DNA of 64,000 bases from Mytilisepta virgata (taxonomy: Eukaryota; Mollusca; Bivalvia; Mytilida; Mytilidae), in the NCBI GenBank assembly GCA_028015205.1, contig CM051521.1, forward strand, positions 93,100,513 through 93,164,512, read 5' to 3'. How positions within the stretch are numbered: position 1 is the stretch's first letter; every line of letters begins with the position of its first letter. A model generated the notes under the pieces. It saw nothing but the letters and a program-made list of their open reading frames with translations. It was not told the DNA's origin and made no database searches. Below, in pieces: positions 49,741 through 59,061 of the stretch. Both the position numbers and the translations under genes were made by a program.

Positions 49741-49970
49741 GGACTTCGAATTTGTAGACTTTTCCCACTGTTTTTTTGTTTCGGTATTTTTTTGCCGATA
49801 TCAAAAAAGTTGCATGAATTATTTCCCCAAATAAAATTTTAACGTTATGTCCAAATCATAAGGTAATTATAAAGCTGAATCAAAATTGCTGTATCCCGGT
49901 ATGGCAACTTTTTCAAAAAAATCAGAAAGTATAAATGTAAAATATTGGTTAATAAGCACATCTGGGAAAG

Positions 49971-51589
49971 TGTAACAGTGTTTTCGTTCCATTAGTGTAT
50001 TCTTTCCAGAGGACAAGTTACACTAGTGTATAATTTCCTGAGGAATTAATGCACTAGGTTACTTTTTCCATGCTTATAGTGTAAATTATCCTTTGTTTAG
50101 TTGTGTATCCAAACTAAATTCTTAAAAAGGATTTTTTAGGGGGACTATTAAATAAAATGGGGCATGTTTTTTTGGGGAGGGGGGTAAAAATATCAACGCC
50201 AGCATTTAGAAATAAATTGTCATGTGGAAATTATACAGTAGTGTAATTTATCCTGGAAAAAATTACCTAGTACAATTATTCTTTATTGAAATGTTTGGTT
50301 GTACGATTTGTCGTTCAGGTAATTCAAAATTGCCTGATATTCCTCTGCTCCATATTTAATAACACATGTATAATCTTTATCATTATAATATTAGCATAAA
50401 TTGACAAAATTTCATTTAATATGTAATCAGAAGTTCGGGATTTACTAATGTGAAGATATTTTAAAGTAGATCTCGACTATTTAAACCTTATATGTATATA
50501 GCTAACTAATTAGACTTCTAAAAGAAAAGAAAACTTCATTAAACGAATATAATTTATAAAGGCAATTTTTACAATTCCATCAAATCATCAACAGTTGTAT
50601 AAACGTAATTTTAAATTATCATTTATCAATGCATAATTCTATATTGGACAATCTTATTAACAATAACAATCCTATATTAAAAGACTGACTTAACTTTGCA
50701 GGAGGTAAAGAAATCTTGACAATGTTAATGTTTATAAAAGAATACTCTTTTACTCGGGGAGGTCACTTCCAATATATGATGAGGTAGGGATGAGCCGCTG
50801 GAATAGGTACCTTTTTCACGCTTCGTAATATATAATAAGGGTGTGCAATTGAGATGAAAATATGCGATAAGGATAGGAATTACTGATGGGATTATGTGAT
50901 AAGGTCAATATGTTGCATCTAAATAAAATATCATTCAGTCTGACAGTTTATGTGTATAATCAATCATTGAAGTATAAATCAAACATTGTTTTTCTTGAAA
51001 ATAAAGAATTTCTGTTCATTATAATCGTTTTGATCCAAATATATGAAAAGGTATACTTTTCGGCATAAATATATGATTAGGTATACTTTTCTGCTAAAAA
51101 TATGGGATATGGTATACATTTTTGAGATTTTTAATATGATAAGGGTGGGGGTCCTGGTGTGCCAGCTGCTCACCCCTACCAAAAAACATATTGAGTGACC
51201 CCCCCCAGACTCTTTATGGTATTAAAAGGTTACATTCAGTTTATGAAAATACAAGGATTATGTCAAATTAGCATAAGCTAATTTAAAACTTTAAACAATG
51301 AATACATTTTTAAAACTTCAAATAAAATTTGAGCAAAAAGTAAATAAATACACTTTGATATAAAGAATTAAATTTTATTTTAATTCAAGAGCGATAACCT
51401 AGAAATAAAACGCAAGGGTGGCAACAATAAGAAACCCGGATTCGTATTTATAAATAAATACCTGTGATAATCAAAATAAACAAAACTTGACTGTCTGTTT
51501 GTTCTGTTTTGCACTATTTACGGAAAGACAACCCTAGAGTAAAATTACTCATCGGATAATCTACACGCCGGAATAAAAGTACGCTTACA
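49971..51589. mobile_element. 1.6-kb non-coding element with TGTAA...TTACA ends
   Basis: Flanked by AAAG (49967-49970 and 51590-51593). Unit A has the uninterrupted sequence CTGGGAAAGGTCACGTTGTG at about 36838-36858. The termini agree at 14 of 20 positions as an inverted repeat (TGTAAcagTGTTTTCGTTCC against TGTAAgcgTACTTTTATTCC). No ORF above 80 codons and no transposase motif were found, so it is probably a non-autonomous DNA transposon. Confidence 0.8.
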
Positions 51590-51668
51590 AAAGGTCACGT
51601 TGTGAGACATTGCAATTACTTGCGTAAAACAAGAAAAATATCTGGAAATTGTTATGTTAAAATACATT

Positions 51669-51782
51669 GTAAGACCAGTAATTTCTATGCTGGGCGTAAA
51701 AGTTGTCCAACCTAGTCCAATACAATGCAGAATATTCAAACAATAATTCAGTTTTCTTTCATCATTTTCTATAGGATACACA
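51669..51782. other. boundary between host DNA and Polinton remnant
   Basis: About 114 bp of AT-rich sequence lies between the end of the duplication (ACATT, 51668) and the first codon I can assign to the polymerase. No inverted terminal repeat of a Polinton is visible, so the left end of the element has been lost. Confidence 0.6.
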
Positions 51783-54700
51783 GTCCTCTATGTCACCGGC
51801 AAGTTAGAAATCCATCTCGACCAATTCAAGCCGCTCAAGGGGGCTTCCTTCATACCCAACCCATCGGCACTCGCGAAAAAGAAGGCGATCGTCAATGTTA
51901 AAAATGAGGATGATCACTGCTTCCATTGGGCGGTGCTGACAGCCCTACACTACGATGACGTTGACCAGAAGTCAGCATACCGCGTAGCTCAGTACAAGAG
52001 ATGGGAGGATGAGTTAAAATTCGAAGGCATCGACTTCCCGGTCTCACTCAAGGCGATCGATCAATTCGAGAGGCAGAATGCCTCCATCAACGTGAACGTC
52101 TTCGGCTTCGACGGCGTGAAGAGGGGGGAGAATGAGGAAGAGGATCTCCAGGTATATCCCCTCAGGATATCTAAGAATACGGGCTCCACCCACGTAGATC
52201 TCCTTTTCCTAACCCGCGAAGGCAAGCAGCATTATTGCTGGATCAAGAGCCTCTCGCGACTCCTAACCTCCCAAGTGACCGGTCATAAAGAGGCAGTCTA
52301 CTTCTGCCGCAGGTGCCTCAGCCACTTCTCCAGGCAGGATATCCTGGACGACCACATGGAATATTGCAGCCAGAAGGATGCGGTTAGGATCGAGATGCCG
52401 GAAGAAGGGTCTGCCATAGCCTTTCACAACCACAAGAAGCTGATGAGAGTCCCATTCGTGGTCTATGCGGACTTTGAATGCTTCACGGAGAAGATCGATA
52501 CCTGCCGGCCCGACCCGACCAAGTCCTACACGAAGCAGTATCAGCAGCAACGACCGTCAGGTTTCTGCTATCGCGTGAAGTATGCTCACGGCAACTACAA
52601 GGAGTCGGTCGTCTACTGCGGGGAGGATGCGGCCAAGCAGTTCGTCCAATGCGTTGAGAAGGAAGTGCAAACGATCAGTAAGATATGCAAGGAGAAGAAG
52701 CCGATGGTGATGAGCGATGAGGATAAGGAGAGCTTAAAAGCAAGCACGCACTGCCACATCTGCGGCGATGCATTGAATAAGAATAAGGTCCGGGACCACG
52801 ACCATCTCACCGGTAAGTATCGGAGCGCGGCACAAAACCAGTGCAATCTAGATTTTCACCTTCCGAATCACGTGCCCATCGTGCTTCACAACCTGAGTGG
52901 GTACGATGCCCATCTCTTCGTGAAGGAATTGGACGGGTGGAAGATCACCTGCATCCCGAATACGGACGAGAAATATATCAGCTTCTCGAAGCAGCTAGAC
53001 TATGGCCTGGAGATGAGATTCATCGACTCGTGCAGATTCATGCTGAGCTCCCTGGAAAATCTGGCGAAGAATCTCAAGCCCGATAAATTCAAGGCGGTTC
53101 GGAAATGCTTCGGCGATAGGTACCAGCTAATGATTAGGAAGGGGGTCTATCCCTACGATTACGTCGATGGACCTGCCAAGCTGGAGGAGACTCAGCTCCC
53201 ATCCAAGTAGGCCTTCTTCAGCACGCTCACCGGTGAGCACATCAGCGACGAGGACTATGCGCACGCTCAGAGTCTGGGGGGCCTTTGAGTGCAAAACTCT
53301 GCAGGACTACCACAATCTTTACCTAGAATCCGACGTGGCCATGCTGGAGGACGTCTTCGAAGACTTCAGGAACATCTGCATGAGAAATTATGGGCTCGAT
53401 CCTGCCCACTACTTCACGTCCCCCGGGCTAGCCTACGACGCGGCCCTCAAAACCACCGGGGTAAGATTGGAGCTTCTTTCCAATCCGGATATGCTGATGA
53501 TGTTCGAGGGAGGGACCAGGGGAGGCGTCGCCATGATCTCTCACCGCCACGGCAAGGCCAACAATCCCTACATGGCCGACTACGATAGCTCCCAACCCAC
53601 CAAGTATCTCACCTACCTCGACGCCAACAACCTCTACGGTTGGGCGATGGCGCAGCCACTTCCCACGGGAGACTTCGAGTGGATGGAGCCGGAGGAGATC
53701 GACGAGATCCTGGAGTATCCCGACGATCACGAATATGGCGCCATGGTAGAATGCGATCTCGAATATCCACAGGATCTTCACGACGCCCACAACGACTATC
53801 CTCTGGCGCCCGAGAACGTGGAGATTGACAAAGTCCGCAAGCTGGTGCCTCACATAGGGAAGCGCGTAAAGTATACTCTCCACTATCGAAATCTCAAGAT
53901 GTATCTAGAAAGGGGGGTGAAGATCACCAGAGTCCATCGCATCATCGGATTCGGCCAATCTCCATGGTTGAAGAAATATATCGACCTGAATACCGCTCTC
54001 CGCGCCAAGGCCAAGACCGACTCCGAGAAGGATTTCTTCAAGCTGATGAATAATTCGGTCTTCGGCAAAACGATGGAAAATATCCGGAAGCGCGTCGACG
54101 TCAGACTAGTCACCACCGAAAAGCAGGCCCTGAAGATCGTGGCCAAACCAAACTTCACTGAGAATATGGTAGCCATCCATATGAAAAGGACCAAGCTGAA
54201 ATTCGATAAGCCCGTCTACCTGGGAGCGTGCATCTTGGATATCTCGAAGCTGCTGATGTACGACTTTCACTACGGATTCGTGAAGGAGACGTACGGTGAT
54301 CGCGCCCGACTGCTCTTCACCGACACCGATAGCTTCGCCTACGAGATCGATACCGCCGACTTCTACAAGGATATCGCACCCCACGTGCAGGAAAAATTCG
54401 ATGCGTCCAACTACCCCACCGAGCATCCCTTCAGCATCCCCAGCGGCGTGAATAAAAAGGTCATCGGAAAATTCAAGGACGAGTGCGGTGGTAAGATCAT
54501 GACCGAAGTCGTGGGGCTCCGGTTGAAGCTGTACGCCTTCAAGGTGGGTGAGGACGAGACCACGAAGAAGGCGAAGGGAGTCAACAAGAGCGTCATCAAG
54601 CGCAGCATCGCTTTCGAGGACTACAAGCAATGCCTCACCACCCAGCAGGAGATCCACCGCCCGATGAATATCATCCGAAGCCATCTCCATCAGATCTTCA

Positions 54701-54810
54701 CGGAGGAGATCAACAAGATCGCTCTCTCCGCCAAAGACGATAAGCGCCACATCCTACCAGATGGCATCAGCACCCTCGCCCACGGACACTATCGAATCTC
54801 CCGCGACTGA
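51783..54810 (+). pseudogene. protein-primed DNA polymerase B, broken
   Basis: The family copies the linear element from a protein primer. Reading starts without ATG at 51783. A segment typical of Polinton polymerases (ASFIPNPSALAKKKAIV) opens it, so the N-terminal region is truncated. Next come a CxxC...H...C finger (about 52305-52370), exonuclease motif I (DFE at 52470), an HNH/endonuclease VII-like finger (CHICG at 52752, DHDHLTGKYR, CNL at 52842), exonuclease II (NLSGYDAH near 52890) and exonuclease III (YLESDVAMLEDVF near 53325). Polymerase motifs A (DANNLYGWAM, 53620), B (KLMNNSVFGK, 54040) and C (DTDS, 54322) are intact. Lesions are an in-frame TAG at 53208-53210 and a frame change near 53270; after it the frame runs open to TGA at 54808. 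All catalytic motifs survive, which points to recent inactivation or to assembly errors. Confidence 0.92.
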
Positions 54811-54845
54811 GGTGGGGCCCCTCTGCACTTAGCAAGCTCTGACGG

Positions 54846-54866
54846 GTGCGGATGCCCATCCCGCAC
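54846..54866 (+). terminator. hairpin after polymerase gene
   Basis: GTGCGGAT / ATC-CGCAC can form an 8-bp stem with one bulged C and a GCCC loop, 36 nt after the polymerase stop and before the protease. It could mark the 3' end of the polymerase transcript. Confidence 0.35.
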
Positions 54867-54881
54867 TTAGCTCATACCTAG

Positions 54882-54888
54882 ATAAATA
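54882..54888 (+). promoter_or_regulatory. ATAAAT start motif of protease with changed start codon
   Basis: Reads ATAAATA where most sister genes read ATAAATG. The last three bases are in frame with the protease, so the start codon appears to have been lost by a single-base difference. Confidence 0.55.
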
Positions 54889-55283
54889 CTCGTGCACGGC
54901 ATCCTCCTCCCCCACAGGCCCAACGTAGAGCTCGACGAAGCTGCCAAGGCCCTAGGCATCCCCCGATTCAGAGGAGTATTCATGCGCGATACCCTACCAC
55001 CCAACCCCCATCCCATCGAGTGCGGCATCCCGAATCACGACGATCGCGATGGCCCCGGGACGCACTGGATCTGCTGGCATAAGCGCGGAGGACTTAAAGT
55101 CTATTTCGACCCTATGCCCTACCTCCACCCGACGAGATGGTCGACTATCTGCGGCTGGAAATTCGATATAATACCGACGAGCTCCAGCGGCGCGGGAACG
55201 TGGTATGCGGACACTTTTGCCTGCACGTACTGAAGCTCCTATCGGAAGGTCAGACGTTCGAGGAGGTGATCTTCGGACTATAG
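54886..55283 (+). pseudogene. adenovirus-type cysteine protease, broken
   Basis: These proteases cleave capsid precursors during particle maturation. The first frame (from 54886, conventional start absent) carries FMRDTLPPNPHP, GIPNHDDRDGPGTHWICW with the catalytic histidine, and YFDP. After a frame change near 55117-55122 the second frame gives PPPDEMVDYLRLEIR and VVCGHFCLHVLKLL with the catalytic cysteine, ending at TAG 55281-55283. Length near 130 codons, as usual for the family. It is non-functional as read, because His and Cys lie in different frames. Confidence 0.85.
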
Positions 55284-55290
55284 ATAAATG
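55284..55290 (+). promoter_or_regulatory. ATAAATG motif at the fibre-like gene start
   Basis: The motif overlaps the tail of the protease gene (stop TAG at 55281) and supplies the start codon at 55288. Confidence 0.6.
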
Positions 55291-55761
55291 GATAAGTTTG
55301 GATCTCGAGGAAGCGTATGCCCAACCGGATGGATGTTCCAAGACCTCTATATGAACGATCATCGCATCATTAGCTTGGGATTGCCCCAGGGTAGCTCGGA
55401 CGCCGTGACGAAGCGCTGGGTCAACCAACAGCTGAAAGACGGTATGAACGACATCGACGAGCTAGATACAGATGTTAAGCAGATGCAGATGGCCATCAAG
55501 CGGATGCAAAGGGAGTATGACGAATCCATCAAAGACCTTGCCCAAAAGCTGATAACCGTAGAAGATGGCAAAGTCGATAAGTCAGAGTGCGTCTCGACCA
55601 ATGGCGGCTTGATGACTACGGACCTAGACATGCAAAAATATCACCTGCTAAATCTCCCACTCCCCCAGACTGATAACGAGCCCGTCACCAAAGCCCTTTA
55701 CGACCGCCTGCAGGAGGATCTAGACGCATTAAGGGTTTTCGTCCATCTGAAGCATCCGTAA
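55288..55761 (+). CDS. fibre-like coiled-coil virion protein (putative)
   Basis: 157 residues, open, ATG at 55288 from the ATAAATG motif. Two related segments bracket a coiled coil: one near the N-terminus (HRIISLGLPQGSSDAVTKRW) and one near the C-terminus (YHLLNLPLPQTDNEPVTKAL). This pattern, NxxIxxLxxPxxxxDAVTKxY, is common in trimeric phage and virus fibres and tail spikes. The middle (IDELDTDVKQMQMAIKRMQR) is heptad-like. It follows the protease directly and converges on the minus-strand fusion gene. A role in particle attachment or a vertex fibre is inferred only. Confidence 0.6.
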   Translation: MDKFGSRGSVCPTGWMFQDLYMNDHRIISLGLPQGSSDAVTKRWVNQQLKDGMNDIDELDTDVKQMQMAIKRMQREYDESIKDLAQKLITVEDGKVDKSECVSTNGGLMTTDLDMQKYHLLNLPLPQTDNEPVTKALYDRLQEDLDALRVFVHLKHP

Positions 55762-55768
55762 ATCAAGA

Positions 55769-55800
55769 CTTTCTGGTCTCTCTTGATCGAGACCGGAAAG
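55769..55800. terminator. hairpin between convergent genes
   Basis: CTTTCTGGTCTC pairs with GAGACCGGAAAG (12 bp, one G-T) around an 8-nt loop, 8 nt after the fibre-like stop and just past the end of the minus-strand fusion gene (55812). It can serve transcripts from both sides. Confidence 0.6.
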
Positions 55801-55811
55801 CCTGCTGGGGA

Positions 55812-57131
55812 TCATTGCAAGTCGGACTCCTTGATCCAGGAGTTGACGGGGTAGCCTCTCCACTTGACGTAGATTTCCTTCGTCCATCCCCGAGTCCGCC
55901 GGCGCAAGACTTTTTCAATGCGATAGATATCCTGCTCGGTGCGCTGGAGCTCGGGCTCGTAAAAGGACCCCTGGATCTCCTCACCCTTGAAGTCTTTGAG
56001 ACGATAGGTGGGTGGCTGCGTCGCTAGGGCCTGAGCGATGGTAAAGACCTCCTCGGTCCAGCGCGGGGTATATCCTTTCTCGAAGATACCCTTCTTCTTG
56101 GTGATCCGGACCTTATCGCCAACGTCGAATCGATGCGGCTGCATGGGAGGGAGGTCTCCATAAAGATTCCAGAAGACCTTGGTCTCGTGCTCTTTCTGAC
56201 TGGTGGCTGTTGGGGTCATCTTGATGGATCGATGCTTGGTGGTATTATACTGGCGGACGAGAACGTCCAAGACGGGAAGGTAGGTGCGCGTGGAATTGGC
56301 CGAGAAATATTTGAACATCTCCTTCATGGTACGATTCCAGCGCTCCAGCACACTCGATTTCTCTTCGTTCTCGGTGGAGTAGAGCTCGACGTCGTGCTTC
56401 CGGAGCAGATCCTTCACCTCACGATTATAAAATTCCGTGCCCTTATCAGTCCATAGCTTCTCGGGCGTGCGATCCTTGAAGACGGTCCGGAAGGCATCTC
56501 GTACCGTGGCACCTTTCTCATCCTTGAGCGGCACCAACCAGCCGTACTTGGAGAAGATATCGATGATGCTCAGGATGAATTTATGGCCTTTGTTGTCTCG
56601 GGAGAAGGCGCTCATATCAACGAGATCGGCCGCCCAGGTCTTGTCCACACCACCCACCACCACGCGCTTTGGTACCGATGATTGGTCTGACGATGCCACG
56701 CTCAAAGCGCTCACGTGCGGTTGGATTGGGATGGCATCGAGGGAGGCTAGCATCGTCTTATCGCAGATCGAATTGCGTGCGGCCGTATCCTTATGCTTGG
56801 CATAGCAAAGATCGTGGTGGTATGCGGCCTGATCCACTCGATTGATGGGTCTCGACCAAGGTTTGGGGGTGTCGTCGGCATTGAGTCGCTGGCTGAGTCT
56901 GGTCCCCGGACCGGTGAAATTATGTCCCGGCAGATGCATCTCGACGGGCATCCGATTGATCAGTTTATTCATGAGTCCGGCACCCTCCTCCATCTTGATA
57001 AATTGCGACTTCCGCGTACCACACTCCGCGCAGGTCCCTACCTTCCGCCGCCGCCGTCCGTCATTACTCGTGATCACGGCTCGATTATTCGCCTCCGTCT
57101 TCCTCTTACACCTCAAACAGTACATTCCCAT
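55812..57131 (-). CDS. PLA2-like / integrase / chromodomain fusion
   Basis: An uninterrupted frame of 439 residues, start at 57131 next to ATAAAATG. Residues 1-40 hold two CxxC pairs (C5, C8, C34, C37). Residues about 66-130 match the PLA2-like domain of Polintons and parvoviruses (LPGHNFTGPGTRL, INRVDQAAYHHDLCYAKH with the HD dyad at 106-107). From about 157 the sequence is a retroviral-type integrase core: VVVGGVDKTWAADL with D169, LWTDKGTEFYN with D229, SVLERWNRTM with E263. A C-terminal chromodomain (IYRIEKVLRRRTRGWTKEIY, GYPVNSWIKESDL) follows at about 398-439. The integrase lacks its N-terminal HHCC finger. In relatives I know these are separate genes, so a deletion may have joined them in frame at residues 131-157. 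The catalytic residues remain. Confidence 0.87.
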   Translation of the reverse strand: MGMYCLRCKRKTEANNRAVITSNDGRRRRKVGTCAECGTRKSQFIKMEEGAGLMNKLINRMPVEMHLPGHNFTGPGTRLSQRLNADDTPKPWSRPINRVDQAAYHHDLCYAKHKDTAARNSICDKTMLASLDAIPIQPHVSALSVASSDQSSVPKRVVVGGVDKTWAADLVDMSAFSRDNKGHKFILSIIDIFSKYGWLVPLKDEKGATVRDAFRTVFKDRTPEKLWTDKGTEFYNREVKDLLRKHDVELYSTENEEKSSVLERWNRTMKEMFKYFSANSTRTYLPVLDVLVRQYNTTKHRSIKMTPTATSQKEHETKVFWNLYGDLPPMQPHRFDVGDKVRITKKKGIFEKGYTPRWTEEVFTIAQALATQPPTYRLKDFKGEEIQGSFYEPELQRTEQDIYRIEKVLRRRTRGWTKEIYVKWRGYPVNSWIKESDLQ

Positions 57132-57147
57132 TTTATATAGATAAATG
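57129..57147. promoter_or_regulatory. bidirectional start region with ATAAATG motifs
   Basis: The minus strand reads ATAAAATG for the fusion gene (start 57131) and the plus strand reads ATAAATG for the ATPase (57141-57147). Thirteen bases separate the two start codons, so any promoters must overlap. Confidence 0.6.
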
Positions 57148-57901
57148 GACGTTTAGACCTTACCTACGATGAGCCTACCGCGAGTCGTCGGCATAACCAC
57201 TTTCTCCTCCCGCAGCGATACATCCGAGGTCTGATCATCGGGAAATCGGACTGCGGCAAGACAACGCTGCTGAATAACCTCCTCCTGCGCGATGGATGGC
57301 TCGACTACGATCGACTCTACGTCTTCGGAAAATCGCCCCACCAGGCCAGCTACCAGCTACTGCGGCAGGCACTGGGGAAAGGGTTTTCGAAAGACGATAT
57401 CCGCGACCTTATCTCCATCAAGGATCGCTATCCCCACTCTTTGGTCGACGTGGTGGAGGTGATGAAGCCACCGTCCAAGCCAAGCGGTATCGAACCTTTC
57501 TTCTTCGAGCAGGCGAGCGACGTGCCCGATCCTCGAGAGCTCGACTCCACCTGCAAAAATCTCATGGTCTTCGACAACTTTATGCTGAGCAAGCAGAGCA
57601 AGTGCGAAGATTACTACTTCGCCATAATAACGTGGACTGCTTCTACCTCTGCCAAAATTACTTCAAGCTGCCGCGGCAATCGATCCGGGAGAATGCCAAC
57701 TTCATCTGCCTCTTCGAGCAGGATGTCAAGAATCGCGATCATATCCGCCGGGATCACTGCAGAGATCTCACCCCGGCCCAATTCGATGCCCTATGCGACC
57801 GCTGCTGGTCCAAGCCTCACGGATTCATGACCATCGATCACACGAGTCCCAAGACGGCTGGGAAATATCGATACAATCTAGACGAGTTCTATCGAGTCTA
57901 A
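57145..57901 (+). pseudogene. FtsK/HerA-type DNA packaging ATPase, broken
   Basis: The protein drives DNA into the virus particle. The ATG at 57145 meets TAG after three codons; the ATPase frame is offset by one base. In that frame LTYDEPTASRRHNHF leads to Walker A (IIGKSDCGKTTLL, 57234-57272), then VFGKSPHQASYQLL, and Walker B (NLMVFDNFML, about 57560-57587). A second frame change near 57622-57630 places the C-terminal part (VDCFYLCQNYFKLPRQSIR, FMTIDHTSPKTAGKYRYN) in another frame, ending at TAA 57899. Two indels therefore inactivate it, although both Walker motifs are intact. Confidence 0.88.
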
Positions 57902-57902
57902 G

Positions 57903-57912
57903 ATAAAGAATG
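57903..57912 (+). promoter_or_regulatory. variant ATAAAGAATG start motif
   Basis: Two bases longer than the ATAAATG of other genes; it supplies the ATG of the zinc-ribbon ORF two bases after the ATPase stop. Confidence 0.4.
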
Positions 57913-58090
57913 GATCACTTTCAGGACTTTTTCTTGGAGAATGAACGGGACTTGGATGGGGAGTTTGAGCCCGAGCCCGAGCCCCCGCGACCACCCCCTG
58001 AATGCGAGCACCAGTGGGAACGTGTGCTTATTAACTGGAAGATCCCGGGGTTTAGCTGCAGTAGATGCGGTGCTGAGTGGTACCACCCCT
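57910..58090 (+). pseudogene. N-terminal part of a small zinc-ribbon protein
   Basis: Opens MDHFQDFFLENERDLDG, then an acidic, proline-rich stretch (EPEPEPPRPPP), then ECEHQWERVLINWKIPGF and CSRCGAEWYH. The C-x-H and CxxC pairs suggest a zinc ribbon. After about 58080 the DNA continues as the major capsid gene in another frame, so the rest of this protein is lost. I do not know the family name. Confidence 0.5.
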
Positions 58091-59044
58091 TCCATGCTAG
58101 GAATGCTGACGTACCCCGACGACTTCTTCAAATCGCAGGGCCTCAACCAGCTATGGTTCAAAGACTCCACCACCGATGCCGAGGCAGATAACGTCGGATT
58201 CGCAGCATGCCACGGGTATATCATCACCAAGCCAGCCAATAAGGGATCCTTTTCCTTCTCCATCCCGCTCAAGCACGTCTTTGGCTTTGCTGAGGACTAC
58301 AATAAGATCGTCTACGGATTCAAGCACGAGCTCTCCCTGGTGCGCGATTCGGATGCAAATGCCATCCTCCGAGCCGCCGCCGTCAACGACGTCGCCAGAG
58401 AGTACTTGAGCAAGGTCTCCTGGTTCGTCCCCCACGTCATCCCCTCCGACGAAAAGAAGCTGTGGCTCTATAAGACCATCCAGAGCAAGACCACGATCGA
58501 TTGTGGATTTCGCATTAGGCAGTGCGACTCCATCGCCGTGCCCCAGACTTCGCAATTTCACTGGCGTCTAACCGCTAAAAGCGGGCGAGAAAAACCGCGA
58601 TGGATCATCGTCGCCTTTCAGACCGAAAGGGACAATGACCAGGTGCATAATGCCGCTGTCTTCGACCACTGCCGATTGCGAAATATCCACGTGACCCTCA
58701 ATGCGGAGCGCCTTCCCGCCGTGGACTTCAATGCCGGCTTCACCCAATGCAGGGTCGCCAGGGTCTATAAGGAAGCCGCCGAATTCCGCAAGAAATTCTA
58801 TAGCATGGAAAGTCTGCTGAGCAATGGCGGCATCAATCCCTCCGACTTCATCGATCTCTATCCCCTATTCGTCATCGACGTGAGCCATCAGTCCGAGCGG
58901 TTGAAAGAGTCGACGGTGGATATCCAGATCCAAGCCGATTTCGAGCGCAACGTCCCTGCCAATACCCAAGCCTTTGCCCTGGTCATCTCCGATCGAATCC
59001 TCCAATTCGAATCCGATGGCCAGAAGATGAGCGTCGTCTTCTGA
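58084..59044 (+). pseudogene. major capsid protein, N-terminally deleted
   Basis: The frame ending at TGA 59042 encodes about 318 residues of the double jelly-roll capsid protein: MLGMLTYPDDFFKSQGLNQL, GSFSFSIPLKHVFGFAEDYN, WFVPHVIPSDEKKLWLYKTI, PRWIIVAFQTERDNDQ, FDHCRLRNIHVTLN, DFIDLYPLFVIDVSHQSE and FALVISDRILQFESDGQKM. Relatives have roughly 100 to 130 more residues at the N-terminus with the first strands of jelly roll 1. These are absent and are replaced by zinc-ribbon sequence in a different frame, so a deletion is likely at about 58075-58092. Capsids could not be built from this copy. Confidence 0.85.
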
Positions 59045-59054
59045 GGAGGGTTAA

Positions 59055-59061
59055 ATAAATG
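59055..59061 (+). promoter_or_regulatory. ATAAATG motif at the minor capsid start
   Basis: Preceded by GGAGGGTTA; 10 bases after the capsid stop TGA. Confidence 0.6.

Larger units (their letters stand above)
36924..51668. repeat. tandem segmental duplication, unit B
   Basis: Starts directly after the ACATT at 36919-36923 and ends with ACATT at 51664-51668, where similarity to unit A stops. It contains the second stanniocalcin-like gene and the same LINE, palindrome and RT remnant. Subtracting the LTR element (39786-44643), the 1.6-kb element (49971-51589) and the expanded array at 48.7-49.7 kb leaves about 7.3 kb, which agrees with unit A without its foldback element. Confidence 0.88.

Noticed and set aside
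52263..52550. 95-codon minus-strand frame in the polymerase region
   Set aside because: Shadow of the exonuclease domain; no start context or motif of its own.
54106..54750. 214-codon open frame on the minus strand inside the polymerase gene
   Set aside because: It is the antisense of conserved polymerase motifs B and C in GC-rich DNA, where antisense frames stay open by chance; no domain is recognisable.
56133..57144. Several plus-strand frames of 100 to 122 codons opposite the fusion gene
   Set aside because: They overlap the conserved integrase and PLA2-like domains in antisense, and their composition follows from the coding strand.
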